NCBI GenBank assembly: GCA_963797475.1
Contig: CAWCPR010000001.1
Coordinates: 2,294,001-2,358,000, forward strand
Length of the DNA: 64,000 bases
Direction: 5' to 3'
Source of the DNA: CAWCPR01 sp963797475
Lineage (GTDB): Bacteria > Chloroflexota > Anaerolineae > Anaerolineales > UBA4823
Under the pieces are notes generated by a model. The model was not told the DNA's origin, ran no database searches, and worked only from the letters and a program-made list of their open reading frames with translations. The translations under genes were made by a program, and so were the position numbers. Shown piece after piece: positions 16,544-25,257 of this stretch (position 1 is the stretch's first letter; each line of letters begins with the position of its first letter).

Positions 16544-17611
16544 ATGTTATCGCAGGCGGAAATCGACGCTTTATTATCCGGTTCCATTGAGATCGAACAA
16601 CCCAACGGCGAAGATCGGGTAAATTTAGCTGAGATGTTGGAGCAGTCATCGCCCTCCGACAGTCACGCCGCGCCGGCAAAACCCAAAAAGGGATCGGGCC
16701 TGGTAAAGCCTTATAATTTCTGGTCCCCCGACCGGTTTTCAAAGGAGCAGATGCGCGCGATTGAAATGATCCATGAGGATCTGGCCGAAAGATTGACTGC
16801 TTCTCTGCCCACTTTCCTGCGAACGAACCTCAGACCCAGCGTCGTCCATACCGAGCAAGGCCGCTTCCACGATTTTCTGCAAGACCTGCCGCCAGCCAGT
16901 CTTTTTCACCTGATCACCCTGGCGCCTTTACCCGGCCAAATCGTCTTGACGATCAGCCCTGAAATCAGCTACACCATCCTTGAATTGCAGTTGGGTGGAA
17001 AAAGTGAAAAACAAAGCGGCGGCCGCGACCTGACCGAAATCGACCAGTTCCTCTTGAGGGCCATGGTGGAACACATGTTGAACGATATCAAAGCCGCCTG
17101 GAGCAAGATGGTGGCGGTGGAACCGGGCCTGGACGATACAACCGTAAACTACCACTGGGTGCAGATGGTCATGGGCAACGAGCGCGTCATGTTGATTGCA
17201 TTCGAAATGACCATCCTTTCGGTCACCGGGACGATGAACGTTTACATCCCCTTCACCTTGCTGAAACCGATCGCGGCTGTGCTCAATCCTTACCTGTGGA
17301 TCTCCGGACAGCGTGAGCGGCAGTCCAACCCGGAAGACAAACGAGCCGTCTTGGAAAATTTGTCCAAAGTGACTCTGCCGGTGCAGGTGCTGCTGGGCAC
17401 CATGAATTTGACTTTCTCGCAGCTTTTGAACTTACAACCAGGTGACGTCATTCAATTAGATCATTCTGTCAACCAGGACCTGCAAGTGAAAATTGCCAAC
17501 CGGCCGCGCTTTCAGGCGAAGGCAGGCCGAGTGGGCAACCATATTGCCGCACAGATTACCAAAGTCATCCCTCCGGATGAAGGCAACGACTTCCTCAAGA
17601 ACCTGAAATAA
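16544..17611 (+). CDS. fliM: Flagellar switch protein FliM
   Basis: 355 residues. The extreme N-terminus LSQAEIDALLSG is the CheY-P-binding peptide of FliM. The middle CheC-like domain (about 60-240) and C-terminal SpoA/FliN-like domain (about 260-340; LLNLQPGDVIQLDHSVNQDL) follow. FliM sits between FliG and FliN in the C-ring and switches rotation direction. The intact CheY peptide implies chemotactic control, although no cheA or cheW lies in the window. Confidence 0.95.
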   Translation: MLSQAEIDALLSGSIEIEQPNGEDRVNLAEMLEQSSPSDSHAAPAKPKKGSGLVKPYNFWSPDRFSKEQMRAIEMIHEDLAERLTASLPTFLRTNLRPSVVHTEQGRFHDFLQDLPPASLFHLITLAPLPGQIVLTISPEISYTILELQLGGKSEKQSGGRDLTEIDQFLLRAMVEHMLNDIKAAWSKMVAVEPGLDDTTVNYHWVQMVMGNERVMLIAFEMTILSVTGTMNVYIPFTLLKPIAAVLNPYLWISGQRERQSNPEDKRAVLENLSKVTLPVQVLLGTMNLTFSQLLNLQPGDVIQLDHSVNQDLQVKIANRPRFQAKAGRVGNHIAAQITKVIPPDEGNDFLKNLK

Positions 17612-17637
17612 CCCCTTTAAAGTTAATTGGAGTAACC

Positions 17638-18111
17638 ATGGTTGATGAAATCATTCAAGACACGAATACCCCGCTGGAACGGGAAAATAACGAAGCTGCC
17701 TCCGAGGAAGAGATCCAGGCGCGCGTAGATGCCGCCCTTGGACGGACCAGCGAGCCTGCCCAACAGCCGCCGGCTCAGAAGTCGCAGCCGCCCAACCTGG
17801 CCCCCAAAAGCCAACCGGCGCGGCCCGGAAACGGAAACAAACCGGTAGGTGAACAGTCCAACATCGATATGTTGATGGACGTTGCCTTGCAGTTAACCGT
17901 TGAGCTGGGACGGGCGCATATGACCGTACGCCAGGTGCTCGATCTACAAAATGGCTCAGTCATCGAGCTGGATCGGATCGCCGGCGAGGCAGTCGATATT
18001 TTTATCAATGAGCATATCCTGGCGCGTGGTGAAGTTGTGGTCGTCGACGATAAGTTTGGCGTCCGCATCACCGAATTGGTTTCTATGCAAGGAACGAGCG
18101 GAGATAAATAA
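17638..18111 (+). CDS. fliN: Flagellar switch protein FliN
   Basis: 157 residues. A hydrophilic Pro/Gln-rich N-terminal extension (1-75) precedes a single SpoA domain (about 78-150; MDVALQLTVELGRAHMTVRQVL, GSVIELDR, ARGEVVVVDDKFGVRI). FliN forms the bottom of the C-ring and docks the FliH export complex. The stop overlaps the fliO start by one base (TAATG). Confidence 0.93.
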   Translation: MVDEIIQDTNTPLERENNEAASEEEIQARVDAALGRTSEPAQQPPAQKSQPPNLAPKSQPARPGNGNKPVGEQSNIDMLMDVALQLTVELGRAHMTVRQVLDLQNGSVIELDRIAGEAVDIFINEHILARGEVVVVDDKFGVRITELVSMQGTSGDK

Positions 18112-18641
18112 TGGCAGACCGGATAAATGCCTGGCTGAGACAGCAATTGGAACGGATGCCGTTCTTGAAAAGACTGCCAGCCTGGGCCTGGGGATTGGTT
18201 TTCCTGGGAGTGTTGGGGGCCGCGGCGCTTGCGGCTACCCCGGACACAAGCGCCGCTTCTAACCCGAATATTTCCACGCCATTTGAGACCGCTGGCATGG
18301 CGCTGGGCGTTTTTCTCAAGCTGGCCCTGGTGATTGCGTTGATTTATGCCAGCCTGTACCTGCTGCGCCGCTGGAAAGGGATCCTCCCTGGGGCTCCCGT
18401 CCGCCAGCTTGCAGTGATGGAAACCTTGCGCCTTTCGCCGCGCCAATCCCTTCACCTGGTTAAAGTGAGCGATCGCCTGGTGCTGATCGGCGCGACGGAT
18501 CAAAACCTTTCCCTGCTGACAGAAGTTAAGGGCGAACTCGAACCTGAGACCAGCCCGAAACAGGCGGCCTTCGCTCCAATTGAGCCCGCGCCAGCAGCAG
18601 ATTTTAAATCCATGCTTGCCAGACAGTCCATTTCCCAATAA
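18111..18641 (+). CDS. fliO: Flagellar biosynthesis protein FliO
   Basis: 176 residues with two hydrophobic segments (about 25-43 and 63-86), then a FliO/FliZ-like beta domain (QLAVMETLRLSPRQSLHLVKVSDRLVLIG) and a Pro/Ala-rich tail. FliO helps assemble the FliP ring of the export gate. Its position between fliN and fliP is the standard one and supports the call for a fast-evolving family. Confidence 0.85.
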   Translation: MADRINAWLRQQLERMPFLKRLPAWAWGLVFLGVLGAAALAATPDTSAASNPNISTPFETAGMALGVFLKLALVIALIYASLYLLRRWKGILPGAPVRQLAVMETLRLSPRQSLHLVKVSDRLVLIGATDQNLSLLTEVKGELEPETSPKQAAFAPIEPAPAADFKSMLARQSISQ

Positions 18642-18644
18642 TTT

Positions 18645-19403
18645 ATGAAGAAGACTTCTGTCCGCATCTTTTCGATTTTGATCCTGCTGTCCCTGTTTTT
18701 AGGCGCCTGTGCTGAATCACCCCAGCTAAGCGCCCCCGGTGTGACGCTCTCGATCGACCCGTCCGGGCAGCCAGAACAGGTGAGTTCCGGCGTGCAGTTG
18801 CTGGTTCTTATTACAGTCCTTTCGCTGGCGCCCGCAATCCTGCTGCTTGCGACCTCTTTCACTCGCATCATTATCGTGCTTTCTCTGCTGCGCAATGCGA
18901 TTGGCACGCCGACGATCCCCCCCAATCAGGTCGTCGTCGGGTTTTCTCTCTTAATGACATTTTTCATCATGGCGCCGGTGTACGCGAAAGTGGATCAGGA
19001 TGCGATCCAACCCTATACCCGCAACGAAATCGACCAGGCAACCGCTCTGGACCGGGCAGTCAAACCGGTGCGAGAATTTATGTTCAACCAAACCCGCTCC
19101 AAAGACATCGAGCTTTTCCTGGAGATTAACGGACAAGGGCGTCCGGATACATTGGATGATATCCCCACCACTGTATTGATGCCGGCGTTCGTTTTGAGCG
19201 AACTGCGGACAGCCTTCACCATGGGATTTGTCATCTACGTGCCGTTCCTGATTATCGACATGGTGATATCCAGCGTTTTGCTCGCAATGGGAATGATGAT
19301 GCTGCCCCCCTCTTTAATCTCCTTGCCATTCAAGCTCCTGCTGTTTGTCATGGTAGATGGGTGGTTTTTGATCGCCCGGTCGCTTGCGCTCAGTTTTCAC
19401 TGA
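18645..19403 (+). CDS. fliP: Flagellar export gate protein FliP
   Basis: 252 residues. The cleavable N-terminal signal looks lipoprotein-like (LFLGAC), an unusual feature. FliP hallmarks follow: LAPAILLLATSFTRIIIVLSLLRNAIG, PPNQVVVGFSLLMTFFIM, and the C-terminal spans FVIYVPFLIIDMVISSVLLAMGMMMLPP. Five FliP subunits with FliQ and FliR form the export pore. Three bases after fliO. Confidence 0.95.
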   Translation: MKKTSVRIFSILILLSLFLGACAESPQLSAPGVTLSIDPSGQPEQVSSGVQLLVLITVLSLAPAILLLATSFTRIIIVLSLLRNAIGTPTIPPNQVVVGFSLLMTFFIMAPVYAKVDQDAIQPYTRNEIDQATALDRAVKPVREFMFNQTRSKDIELFLEINGQGRPDTLDDIPTTVLMPAFVLSELRTAFTMGFVIYVPFLIIDMVISSVLLAMGMMMLPPSLISLPFKLLLFVMVDGWFLIARSLALSFH

Positions 19404-19484
19404 CCCAGGGCGCAGCAGGTCTGGCGCAGCCAGGTTTCAGGTCCACAAATAATCAAATTCGGCGATAGCCCAGAGGAAATTCTA

Positions 19485-19754
19485 ATGACCGAAACGTATA
19501 TCTTGAGTTTTGCACAAAATGCCCTGGTGATAACCTTGTTGTTGGCTGCGCCCATCCTGATTGCAAGCCTGGTCATCGGCATTGTGATCAGTTTGATCCA
19601 GTCGGCGACCCAAATCAATGAGGTCACCCTGACATTCATCCCAAAGATTATTGGGATCGTCCTGGTCTTGGTGTTGATGGGCTCGTGGATGGCGCAAAAG
19701 ATGCTGGCGTTCACATCCAACCTTTTTATCAGCTTGCCAAACCTGCCACGTTAA
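19485..19754 (+). CDS. fliQ: Flagellar export gate protein FliQ
   Basis: 89 residues, two membrane helices, the standard FliQ size. It has TLLLAAPILIASLVIGIVISLIQSATQINE with the conserved polar ISLIQ...Q.NE turn, then FIPKIIGIVLVL. FliQ packs around the FliP/FliR core. A gap of about 80 bases separates it from fliP, and the HDOD gene rather than fliR follows. Confidence 0.95.
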   Translation: MTETYILSFAQNALVITLLLAAPILIASLVIGIVISLIQSATQINEVTLTFIPKIIGIVLVLVLMGSWMAQKMLAFTSNLFISLPNLPR

Positions 19755-19828
19755 AGGGCCAGCGACCCTCGTGAAACGCGATCGAACGGACCAAGTTTTA
19801 GCGTTTTTCTGCGGAGAGTGAAAACCCC

Positions 19829-20737
19829 TTGGCTATAATCGAATCTACCAAGCCAGTTTCCCTGGAATTAGCCCAGGTCTTAAGCAGCGTCAACCGGCTA
19901 AAGCCGCTCTCCGCGAACGTAACCCGCATTCTGCGCGCCATTGAGGATCCAAACGTACATGTCGGGATAATCGCCGACCTGATCTTGCTCGACCAGGCGC
20001 TCACTGCGTACATCTTGCGCATGGCCAATTCGGTAGGGCTGGGGTATGCCTCTTCGTGTACGTCTTTGCACGACGCGACGATGCGACTTGGTCTGCGCCA
20101 GGTGCGCGCCCTGGTATTAAGCACCGTGGCGGCAGGTCCCCTCAACCGGCGCCTGGATGGCTACCGGATAGGCAGCGGGATGTTGTGGGAACATTCGGTG
20201 AGGACCGCCAGCATCGCCCGCTGGCTCGCCCAGGCATTCGCTTACCCGGCCCCGGAAGAGGCTTACGTAGCTGGCCTGCTGCACGACATCGGCAAACTGC
20301 TGCTCGATCAATTCATCGTAAACGACTACAATAAGATACGGGAATTAATGGAGCAAAACCATATGTTCTTATGGGAGGTCGAGGAAAATATATATGGGAT
20401 CGACCACGCTGGGGTTGGAGGGTTGATCGCAGCGCGCTGGGAATTTCCGGAAGCCCTGGTCGAGACCATCCGCTTCCACCATGCCCCTTCGCTTGCTTTC
20501 TCCCATACCAGGCTGGCTGCGATCGTTAATGTTGCCAATGCAATAACCCAGGAAAAAAACGAGCTGAGTTCGTTCCTGGAAGGCCGAATCATTCACCCTG
20601 AAGCTTTGAACGTGCTTAAAATAGATGCAGAAGGCCTGGAGAAAATGCGCAAGGTAATGTCCAATTCTATCGGTGCGTCCGCTGTCCTGACGGCTCCACA
20701 TGTCTCCTCGAAAACCGCTGAAAGTCTTTACTTATGA
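19829..20737 (+). CDS. HDOD-domain protein inserted in the flagellar export operon
   Basis: 302 residues from a TTG start. The HDOD domain (about 15-215) has LLDQALTAYILRMANS, the SLHDATMRLGLRQVRALVLS helix pair, and the HD-like AGLLHDIGKLLLDQF, followed by IDHAGVGGLIAARWEFPEALVETIRFHH. HDOD proteins act in signalling and motility or adhesion control, often together with c-di-GMP or two-component proteins; most lack phosphodiesterase activity. The gene overlaps the next receiver gene by four bases, and the pair sits between fliQ and fliR, where those genes normally adjoin. Confidence 0.88.
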   Translation: MAIIESTKPVSLELAQVLSSVNRLKPLSANVTRILRAIEDPNVHVGIIADLILLDQALTAYILRMANSVGLGYASSCTSLHDATMRLGLRQVRALVLSTVAAGPLNRRLDGYRIGSGMLWEHSVRTASIARWLAQAFAYPAPEEAYVAGLLHDIGKLLLDQFIVNDYNKIRELMEQNHMFLWEVEENIYGIDHAGVGGLIAARWEFPEALVETIRFHHAPSLAFSHTRLAAIVNVANAITQEKNELSSFLEGRIIHPEALNVLKIDAEGLEKMRKVMSNSIGASAVLTAPHVSSKTAESLYL

Positions 20738-21162
20738 ACGACCATGCCGGCACGATTTTGATAATTGAAGACGATCCGATCACGCGCGACCTGGTAAAGA
20801 TGATTCTGAAACGCATGAACGCTGGCGAGACCGAAAAATTTGGGATTATTGCCGCTTACGACGGGGTCGAAGGTTTGGAAGTACTGCGCCAGAATCCACA
20901 AAGGTTGATATTGTTGGACATCCTCCTGCCCAACATGAACGGTCTGGATTTCTTGAAACAAGCTAAAAGCGAAGGGCTGTTGGAGGCTACCCCGGTCATT
21001 GTGATCTCTGCGTTAGGGTATCGCGAGATCGTTCAGCAGGCGCTGGGGGCCGGCGCGACAGACTTCGTGGTCAAGCCGTTCAGCTCCGACCGGCTGGTTG
21101 AGCGGGTCAAACGCGCCCTGGCGGGTGAAGAGGGGTTATCGGACGAAAGCTCCGCATCTTAA
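20734..21162 (+). CDS. Stand-alone CheY-like receiver protein
   Basis: 142 residues consisting of one receiver domain, with acidic pair EDD, phospho-acceptor Asp62 in LILLDILLPNMNG, the switch Ser in VISALG and Lys in VKPFSS. No output domain. It is coupled to the HDOD gene by a four-base overlap, so the two probably work together. Because FliM keeps its CheY-binding peptide and no other single-domain receiver is present here, this protein is a candidate FliM ligand, but it could equally regulate the HDOD protein. Confidence 0.88.
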   Translation: MNDHAGTILIIEDDPITRDLVKMILKRMNAGETEKFGIIAAYDGVEGLEVLRQNPQRLILLDILLPNMNGLDFLKQAKSEGLLEATPVIVISALGYREIVQQALGAGATDFVVKPFSSDRLVERVKRALAGEEGLSDESSAS

Positions 21163-21186
21163 GGTTTTTTGGCATTTTTTTACGCC

Positions 21187-21206
21187 ATCTTTAGCTACGC
21201 TTCACT
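21187..21206 (+). promoter_or_regulatory. TTTAG-N6-TTCAC box upstream of the fliR-flhB-flhA operon
   Basis: TTTAG (21190-21194) and TTCAC (21201-21205) repeat the 11-bp-spaced arrangement seen before flbD. The site is in the 185-base gap between the receiver gene and fliR and points toward fliR. I see no convincing -10 at the expected distance. Confidence 0.4.
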
Positions 21207-21278
21207 ACCGATTTACTGACGTGTAATCCATCTTCGGTTATCCTGTTTGAGTATAGAAAGTGACGGGCGCGCTTTGGC

Positions 21279-21295
21279 GCTAACCTTCGGTTAGC
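21279..21295 (+). other. Small hairpin in the fliR leader
   Basis: GCTAACC (21279-21285) pairs with GGTTAGC (21289-21295) around a TTC turn. It lacks a T-run, so processing or attenuation is more likely than simple termination. A similar but longer CC-TTC-GG hairpin lies after flhF. Confidence 0.45.
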
Positions 21296-21347
21296 CAGCC
21301 CCGCAACACGATTTCAGATATACATCAAAATTGGCAGGATAACCCTT

Positions 21348-22109
21348 TTGTTAATCTCGGTCGCACAAGCCCAACTTTTCTTCCTGGCCCTGACCCGAAT
21401 TCTGGCAATCGTCATCCACGTGCCGGTCATTGCAGGGCCGTTAATCCCAAACCAGGTGAAGATTGGATTCGGGGTTTTGCTGGCTATGGTGTTAATTCCC
21501 TGGCAGCCGCTCCCACCCGAAACCTCGGCGATGGCGATCCTTCCTTTTACCGGGGCAATCGCAAGGGAGTTATTGATCGGAACCCTGGCCGGATTTGCAG
21601 CCGCGCTGACTTTCGCCGCGCTGCAGATCGCAGGGGAGATGATCAGCGTGGTCAGCGGCTTCACTGCCGGCAAAATCCTCAACCCGGCGCTGGAAAGCTC
21701 CGGGTCTTCAATCGACCAATTTTTCCTGATCGTCACCATGCTGATCTTCCTCATAATGAATGGGCATCACGGCTTCTTGCTCGGGATCAAGCGCACTTTC
21801 GATTATCTGCCGGTCAACAGCCCCATCCCAGACCTGACGTCCGACTACCTGCTGCGCCTGTTTGCCCAGTTCATCACTGCCGGCATCCAGATGGCTTTCC
21901 CGGTCATTGGCGCACTGTTGTTGGCCGACCTGACCCTCGGGCTGTTTGCTCGCGTCGCTCCCCAGGTACAGGTATTCTTCCTGGGCATACCCTTGAAGGT
22001 GGCAATCGGCCTGATAGCCCTGGCAATGACTTTCGGCCTCTTGCTGCCCACCTTTTCACAGATATTCGGTGAATTGGGACGCGAGATGCTTAAGTTGATC
22101 GGAGCCTGA
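21348..22109 (+). CDS. fliR: Flagellar export gate protein FliR
   Basis: 253 residues from a TTG start. Six hydrophobic segments are spread over the whole length, including FLALTRILAIVIHVPVIAG, ALQIAGEMISVVSGFTAG and the C-terminal FLGIPLKVAIGLIALAMTFGLLLP, all FliR hallmarks. A weak AGGA lies about ten bases upstream. FliR completes the FliPQR pore. It begins a second transcription block with flhB two bases downstream. Confidence 0.93.
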   Translation: MLISVAQAQLFFLALTRILAIVIHVPVIAGPLIPNQVKIGFGVLLAMVLIPWQPLPPETSAMAILPFTGAIARELLIGTLAGFAAALTFAALQIAGEMISVVSGFTAGKILNPALESSGSSIDQFFLIVTMLIFLIMNGHHGFLLGIKRTFDYLPVNSPIPDLTSDYLLRLFAQFITAGIQMAFPVIGALLLADLTLGLFARVAPQVQVFFLGIPLKVAIGLIALAMTFGLLLPTFSQIFGELGREMLKLIGA

Positions 22110-22111
22110 CC

Positions 22112-23188
22112 TTGAGCGAACGCACCGAGAAACCTACCGGTCGAAAGATCCATGAAGCCCGCGACGAAGGGCGAGTTGCGCGCAGCCAGGAATTGAACGC
22201 TGCTGTGGCGCTCCTGTTGGGAACGTACCTGTTAAAGGGCACCGGTGGGCGCCTGTTGACGGAGATCGAAAACCTGATCACTTACACGGCTGCCATCCTG
22301 CCGGGAGTCGAGCCTGGGGAAGCCTGGCTGAAGGAACTTTTCTTTTCAAACCTGATGCGCATGCTTCCCGGGTTGGCGATCTTTCTCATTGGGTTATTGG
22401 TCACCGGCGTCGCCGTTACCATGGCGCAAACCGGGCTGTTATGGTCAAAGAAAAAGATTGGGTTCAAATTCAGCAAGCTAAACCCGCTGCCTGGGTTAAA
22501 AAGGATTTTTTCTCCGCATGGGTTGGTCGAACTGGTAAAGGCTATGCTCAAGCTGCTGGTGGTAGGCTGGGTGGCATATTCCTTTCTGCGCAGTCACAGC
22601 AGCGATATCCTGGCTTTTGGGCAGACAGAGCTGAACACCGCAGTGGGGGCGTGGACGGGGTTGGCCCTTTCTTTGATGCTGCGGGTAGGCTCTGTTTACC
22701 TGGTGCTGGCGCTGGTAGATTATGGGTACCAGCGCTGGGAGTACACCCGGTCGATGCGCATGACGAAAGAAGAAGTCAAGGAAGATATGAAGCGCAGCGA
22801 AGGGGATCCTTTCATCCGCGGCCGTATCCGCAACCAGCAGCGCCGCATGGCGCGGATGCGCATGATGGCAAATGTAAAGCATGCTGATGTTGTCATCACC
22901 AACCCGACCCACCTTGCAGTCGCCGTCCAGTACTCGCCGGAACAGATGAACGCCCCAAAAGTGCTGGCCAAAGGCGCACACCGCACCGCTCAACGGATTG
23001 TCGAGCTGGCCCGCCAGCACAACATCCCTGTCATTCAAAATATCCCGGTGGCGCGGGCGCTCTACCGGGCTGTGGAAGTCGATCAAGAGATTCCACCCGA
23101 GCTTTATGCCGCTCTCGCCGAAGTACTGGCATACGTCTACAAGCTGCGCTCACGAGTAAAACTGGCTGTTAAACCTGAAGCATTATGA
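22112..23188 (+). CDS. flhB: Flagellar export switch protein FlhB
   Basis: 358 residues from a TTG start two bases after fliR. N-terminal basic segment ERTEKPTGRKIHEARDEG, four membrane spans (about 30-215), and a cytoplasmic domain with the self-cleavage site NPTH in VVITNPTHLAVAVQYSPE. FlhB switches export from rod/hook to filament substrates together with FliK. A shorter paralogue of its C-terminal domain is encoded at 33335-33664. It overlaps flhA by four bases. Confidence 0.96.
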   Translation: MSERTEKPTGRKIHEARDEGRVARSQELNAAVALLLGTYLLKGTGGRLLTEIENLITYTAAILPGVEPGEAWLKELFFSNLMRMLPGLAIFLIGLLVTGVAVTMAQTGLLWSKKKIGFKFSKLNPLPGLKRIFSPHGLVELVKAMLKLLVVGWVAYSFLRSHSSDILAFGQTELNTAVGAWTGLALSLMLRVGSVYLVLALVDYGYQRWEYTRSMRMTKEEVKEDMKRSEGDPFIRGRIRNQQRRMARMRMMANVKHADVVITNPTHLAVAVQYSPEQMNAPKVLAKGAHRTAQRIVELARQHNIPVIQNIPVARALYRAVEVDQEIPPELYAALAEVLAYVYKLRSRVKLAVKPEAL

Positions 23189-25251
23189 CGACGTCGACAA
23201 CTTCAACTTCATTTGATCTTCTCGGGGCTTTTAAGTCCAAAGACGCTTCGATGGCCCTGGGTGTGGTGCTGATCATCGGCCTGATGATCATCCCAATCCC
23301 GCCTGTTGCTTTGGACCTGTTGATCGTTGTGAATCTGGCATTATCGATCGGCGTCATGCTCCTGACCATGTATATCAAGCAGCCGATGGATTTCTCAGTT
23401 TTCCCAACGGTTTTGCTTCTGGTCACCCTGTTCCGGCTGGGCCTGAATATTTCCGCCAGCCGCCTGATCTTGCTGAATGGGAATGCGGGCAAGGTCATCA
23501 CCACCTTCGGGAACATGGTGGTTGGTGGGAATTACGTCGTCGGCGTTGTGGTCTTCTTGATGTTGATGGTGATCCAGTTCATCGTAATCAACAACGGCGC
23601 CGGCCGCGTGGCAGAAGTCGCCGCCCGCTTTACCCTGGACGCCATGCCCGGCAAGCAGCTTTCTATTGATGCCGATTTGAACGCCGGCATCATCGATGAA
23701 CAACAGGCGCGCACGCGCCGGAAAGAGATTGAGTCGGAAGCAGACTTTTATGGCGCAATGGACGGCTCGAGCAAGTTCGTCAAAGGCGACGCTGTTGCGG
23801 CCGTGATCATTATTCTGGTCAATATCTTTGGCGGGTTCATTATCGGGATTCTGCAGCGCAATTTGGATATCATGCAGGCGCTCCAGGACTACACGCTGCT
23901 CACCGTCGGTTCCGGCCTGGCGATCCAGATCCCGGCCCTGCTGATCTCGGCCGCGGCGGGCTTGATCGTGACGCGCAGCCCGTCCGAAGAGTCGCTGGGC
24001 AGCGATATGATCGGCCAGCTTTCCAATTTCAACGCCCTGTCGATCGGAGCGGTCATTATCGGGGCCCTGGCCCTGGTCCCCGGTTTGCCCAAGCTGCCTT
24101 TCTTCCTGGTAGCAGGTTTATTGGGCGCGGCGGCCTTTGCGACCCAACGAATGAAGCTCAAGCTGGTGGAGCCAGCGGGGCTGCCAGCCACGACCGAACC
24201 AGAAACGCCACAGGACATGCTCGAAATGCTGGTCGTCGATCCGCTGGAACTGGAGGTTGGCTACGCCCTGATTCCACTTATCGACGACAGCCAGAGCGAC
24301 AACCTGCTGCGCCGGATTACGGCGATTCGCCGCCAGGTTCTATCCGAGTTGGGTGTGGTTCTCCCGGTTGTGCGCGTCCGGGATAACCTGCGGCTGGGCC
24401 CGCAAACCTACCGGATAAAAATCCGCGGCGAAGAAATTGCACGCGGCGAGTTGATGCTGAACCGCTACCTGGCTATCCCTGGCTCTGAGACCAGCGGGCA
24501 GCTTCAAGGCGAGTCGACCACCGAGCCTGCCTTTGGCTTGCCGGCTTTGTGGGTGGGCGAGGCTGAAAAAGGCCGGGCCGAGCTGATGGGTTACACCGTG
24601 GTAAACCCCCTCTCGGTTTTGAGCACACACCTGACCGAGGTAGTCCGCTCACATTCAATGGACCTGCTCAGCCGCCAGATGGTTCAGGAGATGTTGAATC
24701 AATTGCGCTCCAAAATGCCGGCTGCCGTGGATGGACTGGTGCCGGATCTGCTCAACCTGAGCGATGTGCAGGCAGTCTTGAAAAACCTGTTGACCGAGCG
24801 GGTCACGATCCGGGACTTAAGCGGCATTCTGGAAGTGCTGGCCAGCCATGCCGGCGTCACGCGTGACCCCAGCGTGCTGGCTGAGGCGGTTCGGCAAACC
24901 ATGGCACGCACGATCTCGAACCAGTATCGCGACCCGGATGGATTCCTGCATATTTTCACCCTTTCGCCGAAGCTGGAGTCTATGCTGCGGGAAGCCTTAG
25001 GCCCAGCGGACGGAGGTCTTGGGTTCCAGATTGACGCTTCCGTGGCGCAGGCCGTTCTAACGAAGACCGGTGAAAATATGGAGAAGATGGCTCAACAGGG
25101 TTTTTACCCGATCCTGCTGTGCCCGCGAGAGCTGCGCCTTGCGTTTCGGCGGCTGGTCGAGCGGTCCTTCCCGAACCTGGTGGTCCTGGCTTATTCGGAA
25201 GTCAGCCAGGGGACTAAAGTGAAAGCCCACGGAATTGTGGAGATTGGTTAA
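23185..25251 (+). CDS. flhA: Flagellar export ion-channel protein FlhA
   Basis: 688 residues, standard length. The N-terminal membrane part (about 20-330) has eight spans and the FHIPEP signature region NLALSIGVMLLTMYIKQP...FPTVLLLVTLFRLGLNIS. The C-terminal cytoplasmic domain (about 350-688) binds export chaperones and forms the nonameric ring. It overlaps flhB by four bases and is followed by flhF after six. Confidence 0.97.
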   Translation: MTTSTTSTSFDLLGAFKSKDASMALGVVLIIGLMIIPIPPVALDLLIVVNLALSIGVMLLTMYIKQPMDFSVFPTVLLLVTLFRLGLNISASRLILLNGNAGKVITTFGNMVVGGNYVVGVVVFLMLMVIQFIVINNGAGRVAEVAARFTLDAMPGKQLSIDADLNAGIIDEQQARTRRKEIESEADFYGAMDGSSKFVKGDAVAAVIIILVNIFGGFIIGILQRNLDIMQALQDYTLLTVGSGLAIQIPALLISAAAGLIVTRSPSEESLGSDMIGQLSNFNALSIGAVIIGALALVPGLPKLPFFLVAGLLGAAAFATQRMKLKLVEPAGLPATTEPETPQDMLEMLVVDPLELEVGYALIPLIDDSQSDNLLRRITAIRRQVLSELGVVLPVVRVRDNLRLGPQTYRIKIRGEEIARGELMLNRYLAIPGSETSGQLQGESTTEPAFGLPALWVGEAEKGRAELMGYTVVNPLSVLSTHLTEVVRSHSMDLLSRQMVQEMLNQLRSKMPAAVDGLVPDLLNLSDVQAVLKNLLTERVTIRDLSGILEVLASHAGVTRDPSVLAEAVRQTMARTISNQYRDPDGFLHIFTLSPKLESMLREALGPADGGLGFQIDASVAQAVLTKTGENMEKMAQQGFYPILLCPRELRLAFRRLVERSFPNLVVLAYSEVSQGTKVKAHGIVEIG

Positions 25252-25257
25252 AAAGGT

